From: JANXLS01 sp038227045
GTDB lineage: Bacteria > Planctomycetota > SZUA-567 > H5-PLA8
NCBI GenBank assembly: GCA_038227045.1
Contig: JBBRQD010000047.1
Span: 1-40,375 of the forward strand
Reading direction: 5' to 3'
Length of the DNA stretch: 40,375 bases
The position numbers and the translations under genes were made by a program. Position 1 is the first letter of the stretch, and each line of letters opens with the position of its first letter. Below, in pieces: positions 7,243 through 15,857 of this stretch. A model generated the notes under the pieces. It saw nothing but the letters and a program-made list of their open reading frames with translations, was not told where the DNA came from and ran no database searches.

Positions 7243-7469
7243 GGTATGTCCTCCAGTAGGCGCACCATTGCGCTGACAATGGCAAAGCAAGCACAATGCC
7301 AAAAATCCGGGCCGCTTCGTCCTGGTAAATTTGATACAGACGCGAAAATTTGACGAGTATTCGGCACGCTTCTGCGAAAGTACGGCTTCACAAGGATTGG
7401 CAGAACACTGCCAGTCGTGGCTCAAATTCTCTCCTGACAAATGGCGTCGAGACCGTTAAAATCGCGGCC

Positions 7470-8651
7470 ATGATTGAAACAGATTACGACGAACTCCGCT
7501 TGCTCTTCGAACAAAGCCAACCCCAGGCACTCGACGCTCTGATCGCCAAATTGAGCGGCGGCGTCGAACACCACGCGCTCTTTCGCGCGATCCTGTTAAA
7601 GAAGCGCGTCGAGCTGGGACTGCCGCTGGTCAATCCTGGCGATTTGAAATCCGCACCGGAAGACGCGCGCAAAACTTACGAGGATTACGTTGAAACGATC
7701 TGCCGCGAAATTGGTGCGAAGTACCTCGCCGAAGGAAACATTGCACAGGCATGGCGCTACTTCCGGACCATCGGCGACACCAAGCCTATTCGCGAAGCAC
7801 TCGAAAAAATCGATCCGAAGAACGCCACCGATGAAATAATCGACATCGCGCTCGGACAGGGAGCGCATCCCATGCGCGGCTTCGAAATCACCCTGGAACG
7901 CGACGGGCTGTGCCGCGCGATTTCGACGTTCGACACCGAATTCACATCCGACTTGAACGAAAAGCGGCTTGCCGCCGCCATGCTAATCCGCGCGATTTAC
8001 AAAGACCTCGTGCTGAACACGCGCAAACAAATCTACGAACGCTTCGGCGAATACCCGCCTGAAATCGATCTGATCGACCTCGTTCGCCACCGCCCGTGGA
8101 TGTTCGAGAACTCCAACTACCACGCCGATCCATCGCACCTCGCATCCATCTGCCGCATCGGGCTGATCGTCGACACGCAGCCCGAACAGATCATGGCGCT
8201 CTCGTTCAGCGAATACGGCAAGCTTCTCGACAAGCGCCTGCAGTACGAAGGCCGCGCGCCGTTTGAAGCCGGCTACATGGATTACGCGAAATATTACCGC
8301 GCGCTGCTCGGGCAAAACGTGGACGAGACGATTCAGTTTTTCATGGAAAAATTGGGCACGTACGATCTGCACGGCATGGACAGTTTTGCAATCGAAGCGG
8401 TGTTGTGGTTGCACTGGCAGTGTGGGAAGAAGCAGGAAGCGCTGCAATTCTGGCGCGATCGTTTTCAATACACGGCGCCCGAACAGCCAGGACAAATCAC
8501 GCCGTCATTCTACGATCTGTGCATGTTAGCGGGCGACTTCCAGCAACTGGGCGAAGTCGCCAAGAATCAAGGCGACTCCTCCGCGTGGGCAGCAGCAAAA
8601 ATTCTGGAAGCTCAAAAAGCAGCGAAGGTTTCCAACCCGCCCAGTAACTGA
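7470..8651 (+). CDS. Conserved-looking cytosolic protein of unknown function
   Basis: A 393-residue acidic, apparently soluble protein with no signal peptide or membrane helix. I do not recognise the family. It is mainly helical; segments such as KYLAEGNIAQAWRYFRTIGD and WQCGKKQEALQFWRDRF resemble TPR-like helix pairs in the N- and C-terminal parts. The middle contains RHRPWMFENSNYHADPSHLASICRIG, rich in H, W and N, which would be worth checking for a metal or ligand site. I took the ATG at 7470; the frame is open upstream to 7350, but that part overlaps low-quality sequence. It converges with pilQ, with only 27 nt between their stops. Confidence 0.7.
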   Translation: MIETDYDELRLLFEQSQPQALDALIAKLSGGVEHHALFRAILLKKRVELGLPLVNPGDLKSAPEDARKTYEDYVETICREIGAKYLAEGNIAQAWRYFRTIGDTKPIREALEKIDPKNATDEIIDIALGQGAHPMRGFEITLERDGLCRAISTFDTEFTSDLNEKRLAAAMLIRAIYKDLVLNTRKQIYERFGEYPPEIDLIDLVRHRPWMFENSNYHADPSHLASICRIGLIVDTQPEQIMALSFSEYGKLLDKRLQYEGRAPFEAGYMDYAKYYRALLGQNVDETIQFFMEKLGTYDLHGMDSFAIEAVLWLHWQCGKKQEALQFWRDRFQYTAPEQPGQITPSFYDLCMLAGDFQQLGEVAKNQGDSSAWAAAKILEAQKAAKVSNPPSN

Positions 8652-8678
8652 TTTTCCTCAGCGATAGGACAATCGGAT

Positions 8679-10676
8679 TTATTTCGTCGTGTCCGAAACA
8701 TCCACCTCGTCGCCAATTTGATTGAACGGCCGGGCGTAATCCTGTTTGATTTTCTCCAGATCTTTTTTGAAATCGTCCGTCGCGTGCAGGTCGATGATTG
8801 TGGGCGTTACGAAAACCATCAAGTTGGTTCCCGAGTCGCTGCGGCTCTTGTGCTTGAACAACCGCCCGATGACCGGGATATCGCCGAAGACGGGCACCTT
8901 TAATTCCGATAGGCTTTCGTTCTCCTGTCGCAAACCCGCAATCACCCCCGTCTCGCCATTGCGCAGCATCATTTTCGTCACCACGATGCGTTGACTGGTC
9001 TGCGGCAAGTCCAGCTGAAGACCATTTTCCCCGATAAAACGCTGGAATCCCGGGGGCGCGCCGCCCGTGCCGCCGCGATTCAAGCTGAAGTCTTCCGTCT
9101 TTGGAATGATCGTCATCAGCACGTTGTTTTCCGGCCCGGTGACATGCGGAATTATCAAGAGTTGAAAACCCAGCTTGATCGGCGAGCCGGCCGCCTCGCG
9201 GAATCCCGAGACATTGCCGCCACCCGTCGTATTGGCGACGAAGGATTCCGCATAGCGCACCAGTTCGCCCACTTGAATCGTCGCTTCCTCGTTATCCAGC
9301 GTAATCAACTGCGGTGCCTGTATCACACGGCCGCTCGTTTTCGTCCGGAACAATTCGAAGAGCGCGTTCGTCGCAGCGAATCCCATGCTCCCCAGCGCGA
9401 TGTTCGGATTCGCGATCGCTGTGGCCGCACCCGCTGTCGCGCCCGAAAACCCGCCCCCTCTATTCACCGCGTTGCGCAAACTGAAGATATCCAGCGACGG
9501 CACTATCTGCCGCGTCAACGGATCCACCGCCTGCCGATTCGCCTGCCCCACCGTCAAATCAGCCAGCCACGATTTCGAGATCCCGTTCGACACGTCAAAC
9601 GGAAACGCCGACGCCCAATTCGACACCGGCGACATCGCGAACTGGATCCCTTGATTCCAATTCACACCAATCCGTTCCGCGTCCGAATCCGACAGTTCCA
9701 CCACTTTCACCGCCACGTGAATTTGTTTCGGCGGCACGTCCAGTTTGTCGATGATGCTCTGCATCTGATCCAGCGCGTTCGGCGTGTCCCGTGCCACCAG
9801 CGCATTCGCCCGCTTCTCAAACGAGATCGAACCCTGCGCCGTCTTCACATGCGACAGCACGTCGATCAGCGACTGCCCCGCGTCTTTCACATCCTTTGAA
9901 CCCGTCTTCGTCGCAAATTCGCTCGTCAGCGTCGCCGTGTACGACGACCCTTCTGGCGATACATACGCCAGACGGAATATGCGTATATCCAACTGCTGCG
10001 CAATCTTGTCTTTTGTCGTGATCCGAATCGTGTTGTTCGCTTCGTTGACCGTCACGAAATCCAGCGTCTTCACGACAATGTTCAGCGCATCGTTCCACGG
10101 CACATTCTCCAGCCGCATAGACACTTCACCCGTGATCTCAGGCCCCACCACGATGTTCGCGTTCGATTGTATCGCGATCGTGTTGATCACGTCCCGAATA
10201 TCCGCCCGCTGGAAGACCATCGACACCCGTTCTGGCGTGTCGATATAAATGATATGCGATGCCGACAGGTCGCGGTCGTCCACGATCATCCCGTACTTTC
10301 GAGCGATGAAATCAAGCACCGCTCGATACGTCACGTTTTCAAGCCGGAACGACACCGGAAGTTTGTTGTCTTTTTCCTTCACCACACGGATGTTGATGTT
10401 GCTGATCGTCGATAGGTAATCCAGCACCTGCTTCAACGGCCGCTCCGTCACGTCCAGCGTAAACAACGTCCCCCGCTGGCCGCTCGCCTGGATGTTCTTG
10501 TCGTTCGTCGTCGCTATCGTCTCCACCCGTTTGATCACTGGAGGCGTTTCGTCTTCGCCGCTCTGCGCCAATCCCAGAGTCGCGGCAAGCATGGCAACGA
10601 TGCACGGCAGCGAGGGGCTGAGCCTGCTGCGAACCGGCGACGACCGGCGCACATGAATCCTATCCGTATTATTCAA
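8679..10676 (-). CDS. pilQ: Type IV pilus secretin PilQ
   Basis: Outer-membrane secretin of 665 residues through which the type IV pilus exits. Start is TTG at 10676, with GGAGAG upstream, followed by a signal peptide (VAMLAATLGLAQS). Two STN-like N-domains follow (FTLDVTERPLKQVLDYLS and MVFQRADIRDVINTIA), then a secretin-N domain. The C-terminal secretin domain ends with VFGDIPVIGRLFKHKS and NLMVFVTPTII, the family signature. A Gly/Ala/Asn-rich insert (about residues 410-440 of the product) splits the secretin region. No AMIN peptidoglycan domain is evident. It is the last gene of pilM-N-O-P-Q, as in many pilus operons. Confidence 0.92.
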   Translation of the reverse strand: MNNTDRIHVRRSSPVRSRLSPSLPCIVAMLAATLGLAQSGEDETPPVIKRVETIATTNDKNIQASGQRGTLFTLDVTERPLKQVLDYLSTISNINIRVVKEKDNKLPVSFRLENVTYRAVLDFIARKYGMIVDDRDLSASHIIYIDTPERVSMVFQRADIRDVINTIAIQSNANIVVGPEITGEVSMRLENVPWNDALNIVVKTLDFVTVNEANNTIRITTKDKIAQQLDIRIFRLAYVSPEGSSYTATLTSEFATKTGSKDVKDAGQSLIDVLSHVKTAQGSISFEKRANALVARDTPNALDQMQSIIDKLDVPPKQIHVAVKVVELSDSDAERIGVNWNQGIQFAMSPVSNWASAFPFDVSNGISKSWLADLTVGQANRQAVDPLTRQIVPSLDIFSLRNAVNRGGGFSGATAGAATAIANPNIALGSMGFAATNALFELFRTKTSGRVIQAPQLITLDNEEATIQVGELVRYAESFVANTTGGGNVSGFREAAGSPIKLGFQLLIIPHVTGPENNVLMTIIPKTEDFSLNRGGTGGAPPGFQRFIGENGLQLDLPQTSQRIVVTKMMLRNGETGVIAGLRQENESLSELKVPVFGDIPVIGRLFKHKSRSDSGTNLMVFVTPTIIDLHATDDFKKDLEKIKQDYARPFNQIGDEVDVSDTTK

Positions 10677-10911
10677 GGTTCTCTCCTGCCTTCTGACGTG
10701 TAGCGCCATGATTCCGCGCCTTTCGTTCTTCCAAACATGGCCAATTGCCAAAAACCGAGCGTGCCGATAATGCATTATCGGACATCCGCCGCTCAACTGC
10801 CACTAAAACAAAGCAAATGCCATTAAATTCTTCACCGCTGGCGACACCAGGAAAATTTGTCGTGTGCAGAACACCTGTGCGAATCGCTTGCGCGCGCATC
10901 GGTTCACACGG

Positions 10912-11673
10912 CTATTTTCCCGCATCCGAAAGCAGCAGCATCATGCGATATCCTCGAAACACAAAAACGACCCGCTCGGGCAAAATCTCATCGACCATGA
11001 CGTCCGCGGTTTCGCCCGACGCCTTGACCATGCTGCCCTTGTGCACGATTTCCGAATTGATGATCGCTTGCGAATTTTTCTTCATGGCCATGACGCCTGC
11101 GATTTTGATGTTCATTGCGTCAAAGTCGCGTTGAGCCGCCTGGCGGCTCCGCATTTGCTCGCCCGCTTTTCGCGCGCGCAGCAGGCGGCCTTTGACGATT
11201 TCAAGATCTGGGTAGAGCGACAAGTTGGGCACGGGCTTAAACGCTTCCATTCCCGAGTCGCATTTGGCGATCGCCGTAGTGGAATCCAATTCCATCAGTG
11301 CCGTTTCCGCCTGCGTGCACGCGGCTTCCGCCGCACTCTTGATCTTCTTTAACATTTCAGCAGCAATTACCTTTTCGTCCAGCTCGTCCGGTTCTTTTTC
11401 AGGCCCTTCTCCCCTATTATTGATGACCGCGAAAGTTTTTGTAAACGTGAAGGGATCGCGCCGGCCGTTGTCGTCGAATACATAATCCTGATCCAACGGA
11501 CTGGTCGTAACGGGTTTTTCAGCGTTAGGCGCGTTCGGATCGATGGGCACAGGTGGCGGCGGCGCAATGGGCTCCTCGCCTGCCGGCAGGCTTGTGGCGG
11601 AGTGCAGCACCGCGGCAAATACGACAGCCGCAGCCCAGCCCAGCCCGAATTTTTTAGAAGTTGACTTCGCCAT
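10912..11673 (-). CDS. pilP: PilP-like type IV pilus assembly protein
   Basis: A 253-residue protein in the pilP position between pilO and pilQ. It has a signal peptide or N-terminal anchor (LGWAAAVVFAAVLHSATSLPAG), a proline-rich linker and then DNGRRDPFTF, which resembles the RDPF motif of PilP. A helical, charged middle is larger than in classical PilP, which is about 175 residues. The last 60 residues (IAGVMAMKKNSQAIINSEIV, then VDEILPERVVFVFRGYR) match the small beta domain of PilP/GspC that contacts the secretin. Start at 11673 has GGGG upstream; ATG at 11700 is the alternative. The assignment rests on position plus these short motifs. Confidence 0.72.
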   Translation of the reverse strand: MAKSTSKKFGLGWAAAVVFAAVLHSATSLPAGEEPIAPPPPVPIDPNAPNAEKPVTTSPLDQDYVFDDNGRRDPFTFTKTFAVINNRGEGPEKEPDELDEKVIAAEMLKKIKSAAEAACTQAETALMELDSTTAIAKCDSGMEAFKPVPNLSLYPDLEIVKGRLLRARKAGEQMRSRQAAQRDFDAMNIKIAGVMAMKKNSQAIINSEIVHKGSMVKASGETADVMVDEILPERVVFVFRGYRMMLLLSDAGK

Positions 11674-11800
11674 CTCGCACCCCGCTTGTCGTAATTTCAT
11701 CGGCCCTTTTTTGCATCTCGATCATTGACGCTCGGTCGCGCCCACTACAACTAAAACTTTTTTTCACAATGGAGATCGTTTTATTTAATTGCAGATAAAT

Positions 11801-12400
11801 CTATTTATTTACTGTTGGGGCTACGCTGCCGATCTTCTCTTTCGGATACCGATAGGTGATAACATCCACGGTAATATCGTGTCTGGTCCCCGTCGGAATC
11901 ATACCGTTGTTCGTGATCGAAAACACCATGTTTTCGAATGCCACAAAGCGCGGAAAACGTTCTTCCATTTCGTTCATCAGTTTGCACCAATTGAAGAAAT
12001 CCGCCTTCCAGCGCGTGTGCCAGACGTCTTTGATATAACGGTTGTTGGCGTCGGGCGTGCCCGGCGCGAACACCACGCTGATCTGTTCGCACTTCCATTT
12101 GTTCGCCAGGCGCGAGATTTCATTGATCAAATCGTTGATGCGTTCGCTGTCCGGCAGCTTGCTTTCCTTCGATTTAGATTCTTCGGTGCGATTGCGCAAC
12201 GTCAATTCCTTCAGCGGCAATTGCGCGACGTATTTATTCAAGACGTCGATTTCACCCTTGAGTTTTCTGTGCTGCTCTTCCTTTACGACATACTCGGATC
12301 TCAGTGTCCACAGGTAATAGCCGGCGCAGGCGTTGATCAACACACCCACCGCGGCGGTGACAATCATTTTCTTTTTTTCAGACCATTCAATGGCTGCCAT
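11801..12400 (-). CDS. pilO: Type IV pilus assembly protein PilO
   Basis: A 199-residue bitopic inner-membrane protein: short cytosolic N-terminus, one membrane helix (about residues 13-31), a coiled-coil (VVKEEQHRKLKGEIDVLNKYV) and a C-terminal periplasmic ferredoxin-like domain. PilO pairs with PilN to form the alignment subcomplex linking PilM to PilP and PilQ. ATG at 12400 has GGGGAG (12406-12411 on the complement) five nt upstream; a GTG two codons earlier overlaps that SD and is less likely. Sequence is weakly conserved, as is usual for PilO, so order in the operon supports the name. Confidence 0.8.
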   Translation of the reverse strand: MAAIEWSEKKKMIVTAAVGVLINACAGYYLWTLRSEYVVKEEQHRKLKGEIDVLNKYVAQLPLKELTLRNRTEESKSKESKLPDSERINDLINEISRLANKWKCEQISVVFAPGTPDANNRYIKDVWHTRWKADFFNWCKLMNEMEERFPRFVAFENMVFSITNNGMIPTGTRHDITVDVITYRYPKEKIGSVAPTVNK

Positions 12401-12462
12401 ACTCACTCCCCTTCATTCCACATTCATCGTTCGTCGTTTAACTTTCAAAACCTGCCGGCCGT

Positions 12463-13206
12463 TTAATTCCCCAGACTCTTCGGAGACGGCATGTCGAAGG
12501 CAATCTTCACGGAAAAATCAGCGCCTTCCTTGGGCGCATTAATCTTCAGGAGTTGCTTGGGATCCAATCCCGTCGGCGGGTTCAACCCCGCCGTGGAAAT
12601 GCCGCTCGGTATTGGGCGCTCGAATCGCGCGCCGATGAATTTACAGAATCCATAATCGTCCGGAATCGGGTTCGGCACCGGCGCACTTTCCGGCGGTATG
12701 TTGAACTGCTTTTCAAGGTTACTTAGCAGCTCCGTGAACTTGTGATTTCGAACCTGTGTGTTTTCGCCAATCGAGTTTCCGTTCATCGTGACCGCGTAGC
12801 GCCGCCCTGCCGCAGCGTAGCGCAGGGAAACCGTCGCGTCGGGCGCGACGGTAAAGGAGCGGAACCACACGCCTTCCGGCATGGAATTCGTCAAGCGGTC
12901 GAACAATCTGGCATAACGCACACGGCTCAAATTCAGATCGTCCAAGTCGGCAATCTTTTTATTCAATTCTTCGATTTTTGCGGTCAACTCGTCCACATGC
13001 TTCTGTTTCGCCAGCAAAATCTCTTTATCGACGTTAGCGGTCTGAATTTTCCGAATCATCCCCGGAATTTCGACTTGTATATACTTCACAATGAAAAAAC
13101 TAAGCCCCAGCAGCAGCATCAGGAATCCGACGTATAGCCCAAAACGCCGCGGCGGAGTGCCCTCCGTGGTGCGGACGCTCTGAGGCAATAGATTGATTTC
13201 AATCAT
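12463..13206 (-). CDS. pilN: Type IV pilus assembly protein PilN
   Basis: A 247-residue inner-membrane protein. MIEINLLPQ at the N-terminus is the hallmark INLLP motif of PilN, by which it docks onto PilM. A membrane helix follows (VGFLMLLLGLSFFIVKYI), then a coiled-coil rich in K and E (about residues 60-90) and a periplasmic domain with MPEGVWFRSFTV. The C-terminal 80 residues carry a proline-rich insert (PPESAPVPNPIPDDYG) that makes it longer than the usual 180-200 residues. It lies 89 nt downstream of pilM and 62 nt upstream of pilO. Confidence 0.88.
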   Translation of the reverse strand: MIEINLLPQSVRTTEGTPPRRFGLYVGFLMLLLGLSFFIVKYIQVEIPGMIRKIQTANVDKEILLAKQKHVDELTAKIEELNKKIADLDDLNLSRVRYARLFDRLTNSMPEGVWFRSFTVAPDATVSLRYAAAGRRYAVTMNGNSIGENTQVRNHKFTELLSNLEKQFNIPPESAPVPNPIPDDYGFCKFIGARFERPIPSGISTAGLNPPTGLDPKQLLKINAPKEGADFSVKIAFDMPSPKSLGN

Positions 13207-13295
13207 GGCAAACTCCGGTTATTCATTTAACACTAAGATCAGTCGCAACTCATCATTTCGAAAAAACGCTTATTGCTCGACCCCCAAAGGACGAA

Positions 13296-14330
13296 CTACA
13301 TGTTCCTCAGCCGGCTGGCCAGTCCCATGGCGATGGCCATGTCGCTGTTCGGCGAGCCGCTTCCCGGCCCGCGGAATTCCAACCCCTCGGTCGGATCCCA
13401 CGCCTTGATGGGCAGATTGAAAATCTGCGCCAGCATGTTGTCGATCCCCGGAAACAGTACGGTGCCGCCCGAAATGTACACTTCCTTCACTTCCTGGTCG
13501 TACTGATTTTCGTGGTAGTCGAACGACAAGCGGATTTCGCTGCCAATGTCTTCGAGCACGGGGAGCATCGCGTCCTGCATGGACTCGAATGCGCCACCCG
13601 GATCGCGCTTCATCTTTTCGGCGTCCTTCGGATCCTCGCCAAAGCGCTTTGCAATCGCTTCAGTCAGGTCGTTCCCGGCCATGAATATTTCGCGCTGAAA
13701 ATACGACGCATTTCCGCGCATGATGTTGATGTCCGTCTTGCTTGCGCCGATGTCCACCAGCGCGCGCGCTTCCATGTCATTGATCCCGAGGCTCAGGTTG
13801 CGCAATTCGAACGCATTGCCCAGCGCCAGAAAATCCACGTCCACCACCGCCGGATGTAAACCCACCGACTGGAGCAAATTGATATGTTCCTCAATCAGAC
13901 TCTTTTTCGCCGCGACCAACAGCACTTTCATCTGCGCCGTCGGCCCGGCCGCGGCCTGCTCCTCGTCGCCAGCCTGCATGTCGCGCAGGCGCTGGGCGTC
14001 CAGATGCACTTCGGTCACGTCGAACGGAATGTATTTGTCCGCTTCGTATTCCATCGCCTGCTTGAGTTCGTTGTCGGGAATCACCATCATCGGCACCTGG
14101 CGATGAATGACCGACCGGCCGGACACGGCGGAGGCGCAACGCTTGGACTTAATTCCGCCTTCGCGAATAGCCTTCATGATCGCATCGCCCAACTGTTCGG
14201 GCGATTCGATCTCGGCTTTGCCCATGCCCGAAATGATCAACCCCTGGCCGACGCGCGTCATTTCGACGGCCTTGACGCTCGATGAGCCGATGTCCAGCCC
14301 CAACAGCGATTTCTTGCGTCCGAAAAACAT
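13296..14330 (-). CDS. pilM: Type IV pilus assembly protein PilM (actin-like ATPase)
   Basis: A 344-residue cytosolic actin/FtsA-like protein that binds the N-terminus of PilN. LLGLDIGSSSVKAVEM is the phosphate-1 motif, VDIGASKTDINI is phosphate-2, and VYISGGTVLFPGID is the adenosine-binding motif. Length and layout are typical of PilM (about 350 residues). AGGAAG-type SD (AGGAAG, 6 nt spacing) supports ATG at 14330 rather than the in-frame upstream codon at 14354. It heads the pilMNOPQ cluster and follows the selenoprotein gene after about 100 nt. Confidence 0.92.
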   Translation of the reverse strand: MFFGRKKSLLGLDIGSSSVKAVEMTRVGQGLIISGMGKAEIESPEQLGDAIMKAIREGGIKSKRCASAVSGRSVIHRQVPMMVIPDNELKQAMEYEADKYIPFDVTEVHLDAQRLRDMQAGDEEQAAAGPTAQMKVLLVAAKKSLIEEHINLLQSVGLHPAVVDVDFLALGNAFELRNLSLGINDMEARALVDIGASKTDINIMRGNASYFQREIFMAGNDLTEAIAKRFGEDPKDAEKMKRDPGGAFESMQDAMLPVLEDIGSEIRLSFDYHENQYDQEVKEVYISGGTVLFPGIDNMLAQIFNLPIKAWDPTEGLEFRGPGSGSPNSDMAIAMGLASRLRNM

Positions 14331-14428
14331 ATTTGTCTTCCTGGGTTCGGGCATTTGGATTCCGGCTTCGGGGTCACTTTTTCAGGCACGCAGACCGCCT
14401 GAATAGCAACTCATCGAACTTGAACCCG

Positions 14429-14650
14429 TTAGTTTCTTCTCAACGAATCACTGACTTCGTTTTCGTCCGGGAACCTACCTGTATTTTTTTTCGAGAAAAC
14501 CGTCCTGCCGTCGGCGACCACTTCGAATACTCCGCCCCGGCTTTCAATCAACTCGGCATTCACTCCAAAATTCGCCTTTAACTCATCCGCCAGACCGGCG
14601 GCCTGAGGGAAAAAATTTCACATGACGCAGTACGTTATCGTCACTTTCAT
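14429..14650 (-). CDS. Selenoprotein of the SelT/SelW/SelH (Rdx) family, Cys-x-x-Sec
   Basis: The minus strand reads 73 codons from ATG 14650 to TAA 14429 if the TGA at 14618-14620 is read as selenocysteine. The product begins MKVTITYCVM, then Sec (residue 11), then NFFPQAAGLADEL. C-x-x-U after a beta strand is the redox motif of SelW-like thioredoxin-fold proteins. Later blocks GGVFEVVADGRTVFSKK and GRFPDENEV match the bacterial Rdx family. These similarities run across the TGA without a frame change. A SECIS-like hairpin follows the TGA at 14582-14607. SD AAGGGA is 6 nt upstream. The ATG overlaps the stop of the epimerase gene (ATGA), implying coupling. Stop-based ORF calling truncates it at 10 residues. 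Confidence 0.88.
14582..14607 (-). promoter_or_regulatory. Bacterial SECIS element
   Basis: On the minus strand CCGCC and GGCGG form a 5-bp GC stem closing the 5-nt loop GGTCT (14592-14596). A lower 4-bp stem CTCA/TGAG is separated from it by a GG bulge opposite an A. The apical loop begins 22 nt after the TGA, within the usual spacing for bacterial SECIS. The GGUCU loop equals the SelB-contacting loop known from the E. coli fdhF element. The hairpin lies within the coding sequence, as is normal in bacteria. Confidence 0.8.
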
Positions 14651-15744
14651 TGCAATTCCCTTTCTTTGTCGACCGCAACCACGCTGTTCTTGTATGCTTT
14701 ACGCATCCAGTTCAGCGTCCGGCGAATCCCTAATTCCAATGGCACAGTTGACTTATGTTGCAAGTCCCGTGCCGCTTTGGAACAGTCCACCAGCTTCTGC
14801 TTGGTCGTGAGTATCTCCGAATTGCGGTATTCAACGAGTTTATTATCGGACTTTCCCAAATACTTGAGCACTAAATTCGAACACGTCTCAATGTCATGAT
14901 AGTCCGTTCCGCCAATATTGTAAATCTCACCCGCCTTAAAATTGTTCGAAATGTTCGCCAGTGTTCGAACCATGTCGTCCACGTAGGTGCTCGTGCGCTT
15001 GTGCCCCTTATAGACAATGTACGGGATGTTGTGCAGCGCCCGATAGCAGAACAGGCAGATTACCGACCGATATGGGCTGTAAAATTCGCCAGGCCCGTAC
15101 GTGTTAAAAAGTCGCACGCGAACGCTCCGGCTCTTAAATTGCGCGGCGGAATTCAAAACCTGTTGTTCGTTCACCCACTTCGACATGGCATAGTCGTTGA
15201 GTTGCTTGATCTCGACTTTGTCCATGACGTCTTCGCTCATGACACCCTTATAATCGCCATAAACCTCGGACGACGAGAAGTACACGGCCTTGAATCCCTC
15301 GCGCTCCTGCATGCGCAAAATATTTTTGCAGCCGACGGCATTGGTCTTCCAAAGATTTTCGTAATAATCCTCGCCATTCCAGCGCCCGAACTCCGCCGCC
15401 AGATGGTATACGATGTCAAACTTGCGAGGTTTCGGCGTGTAGCCGTTGGGCCAGCCGCCACCCGTCCAGAGCCGCTCGACCTGACGAAATTCGCCCACAT
15501 CGCAGCGTGCATAATTCGGCGCATTATGATGGTGCCGCAGATCGATCACAAAAACACGATGTCCCCGCGATTCCAGTTCCGGAACCAGATGACTCCCCAC
15601 CGCCCCAAGCCCACCCGTGACGAGAATCGTGAGTGGCTTGGTGGCGCGCGGTTTCAACGTACCCGCAGAGGCGGCACCTTTGGAACGAATCGAAGGCAAA
15701 GACCCAATCTCCCACATGAGATCTAAAAATGCACGTTTTCTCAT
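14647..15744 (-). CDS. NAD-dependent epimerase/dehydratase (extended SDR, nucleotide-sugar type)
   Basis: A 365-residue extended short-chain dehydrogenase. The Rossmann motif TGGLGAVG is at residues 43-50 and the acidic NAD-binding residue follows in VFVIDLR. The catalytic triad is present: S-S-S-E-V-Y near residue 158 and Y185-x3-K189 (DYAMSKW). RLFNTYGPGEFYSPY and EIYNIGG are typical of UDP- or dTDP-sugar epimerases and dehydratases. It likely acts on a nucleotide sugar for surface polysaccharide; the exact substrate cannot be read. The 35 residues before the Rossmann strand are unconserved, so the start (15744 or 15717) is uncertain. Its stop overlaps the selenoprotein start. Confidence 0.85.
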   Translation of the reverse strand: MRKRAFLDLMWEIGSLPSIRSKGAASAGTLKPRATKPLTILVTGGLGAVGSHLVPELESRGHRVFVIDLRHHHNAPNYARCDVGEFRQVERLWTGGGWPNGYTPKPRKFDIVYHLAAEFGRWNGEDYYENLWKTNAVGCKNILRMQEREGFKAVYFSSSEVYGDYKGVMSEDVMDKVEIKQLNDYAMSKWVNEQQVLNSAAQFKSRSVRVRLFNTYGPGEFYSPYRSVICLFCYRALHNIPYIVYKGHKRTSTYVDDMVRTLANISNNFKAGEIYNIGGTDYHDIETCSNLVLKYLGKSDNKLVEYRNSEILTTKQKLVDCSKAARDLQHKSTVPLELGIRRTLNWMRKAYKNSVVAVDKERELQ

Positions 15745-15857
15745 CTCGCCACTGTTTGGACGAAACATGAGAATACACGCCGATAATTGTCGATTTCGAT
15801 TAACCCTGAGAATAACATATATAACGGAAAACACAAGGGGCATTCTGTTATTTCGAG

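Noticed and set aside
8655..8669. CGATAGGA in the gap between the unknown protein and pilQ, like the Rrf2 operator half
   Set aside because: The left half is not in the CTAT-N7-ATAG register and the gap is between convergent stops, so there is no promoter to control.
8991..9899. Plus-strand frame of about 300 codons opposite pilQ
   Set aside because: Arg- and His-rich shadow of the secretin gene with no motif and no SD.
10405..11862. CGATAGG words inside pilQ and pilO coding sequence
   Set aside because: Single half-sites in coding DNA with no second arm; expected by chance.
14622..14810. Plus-strand ORF over the selenoprotein start
   Set aside because: It opposes the epimerase and selenoprotein genes, and has no supporting motif.
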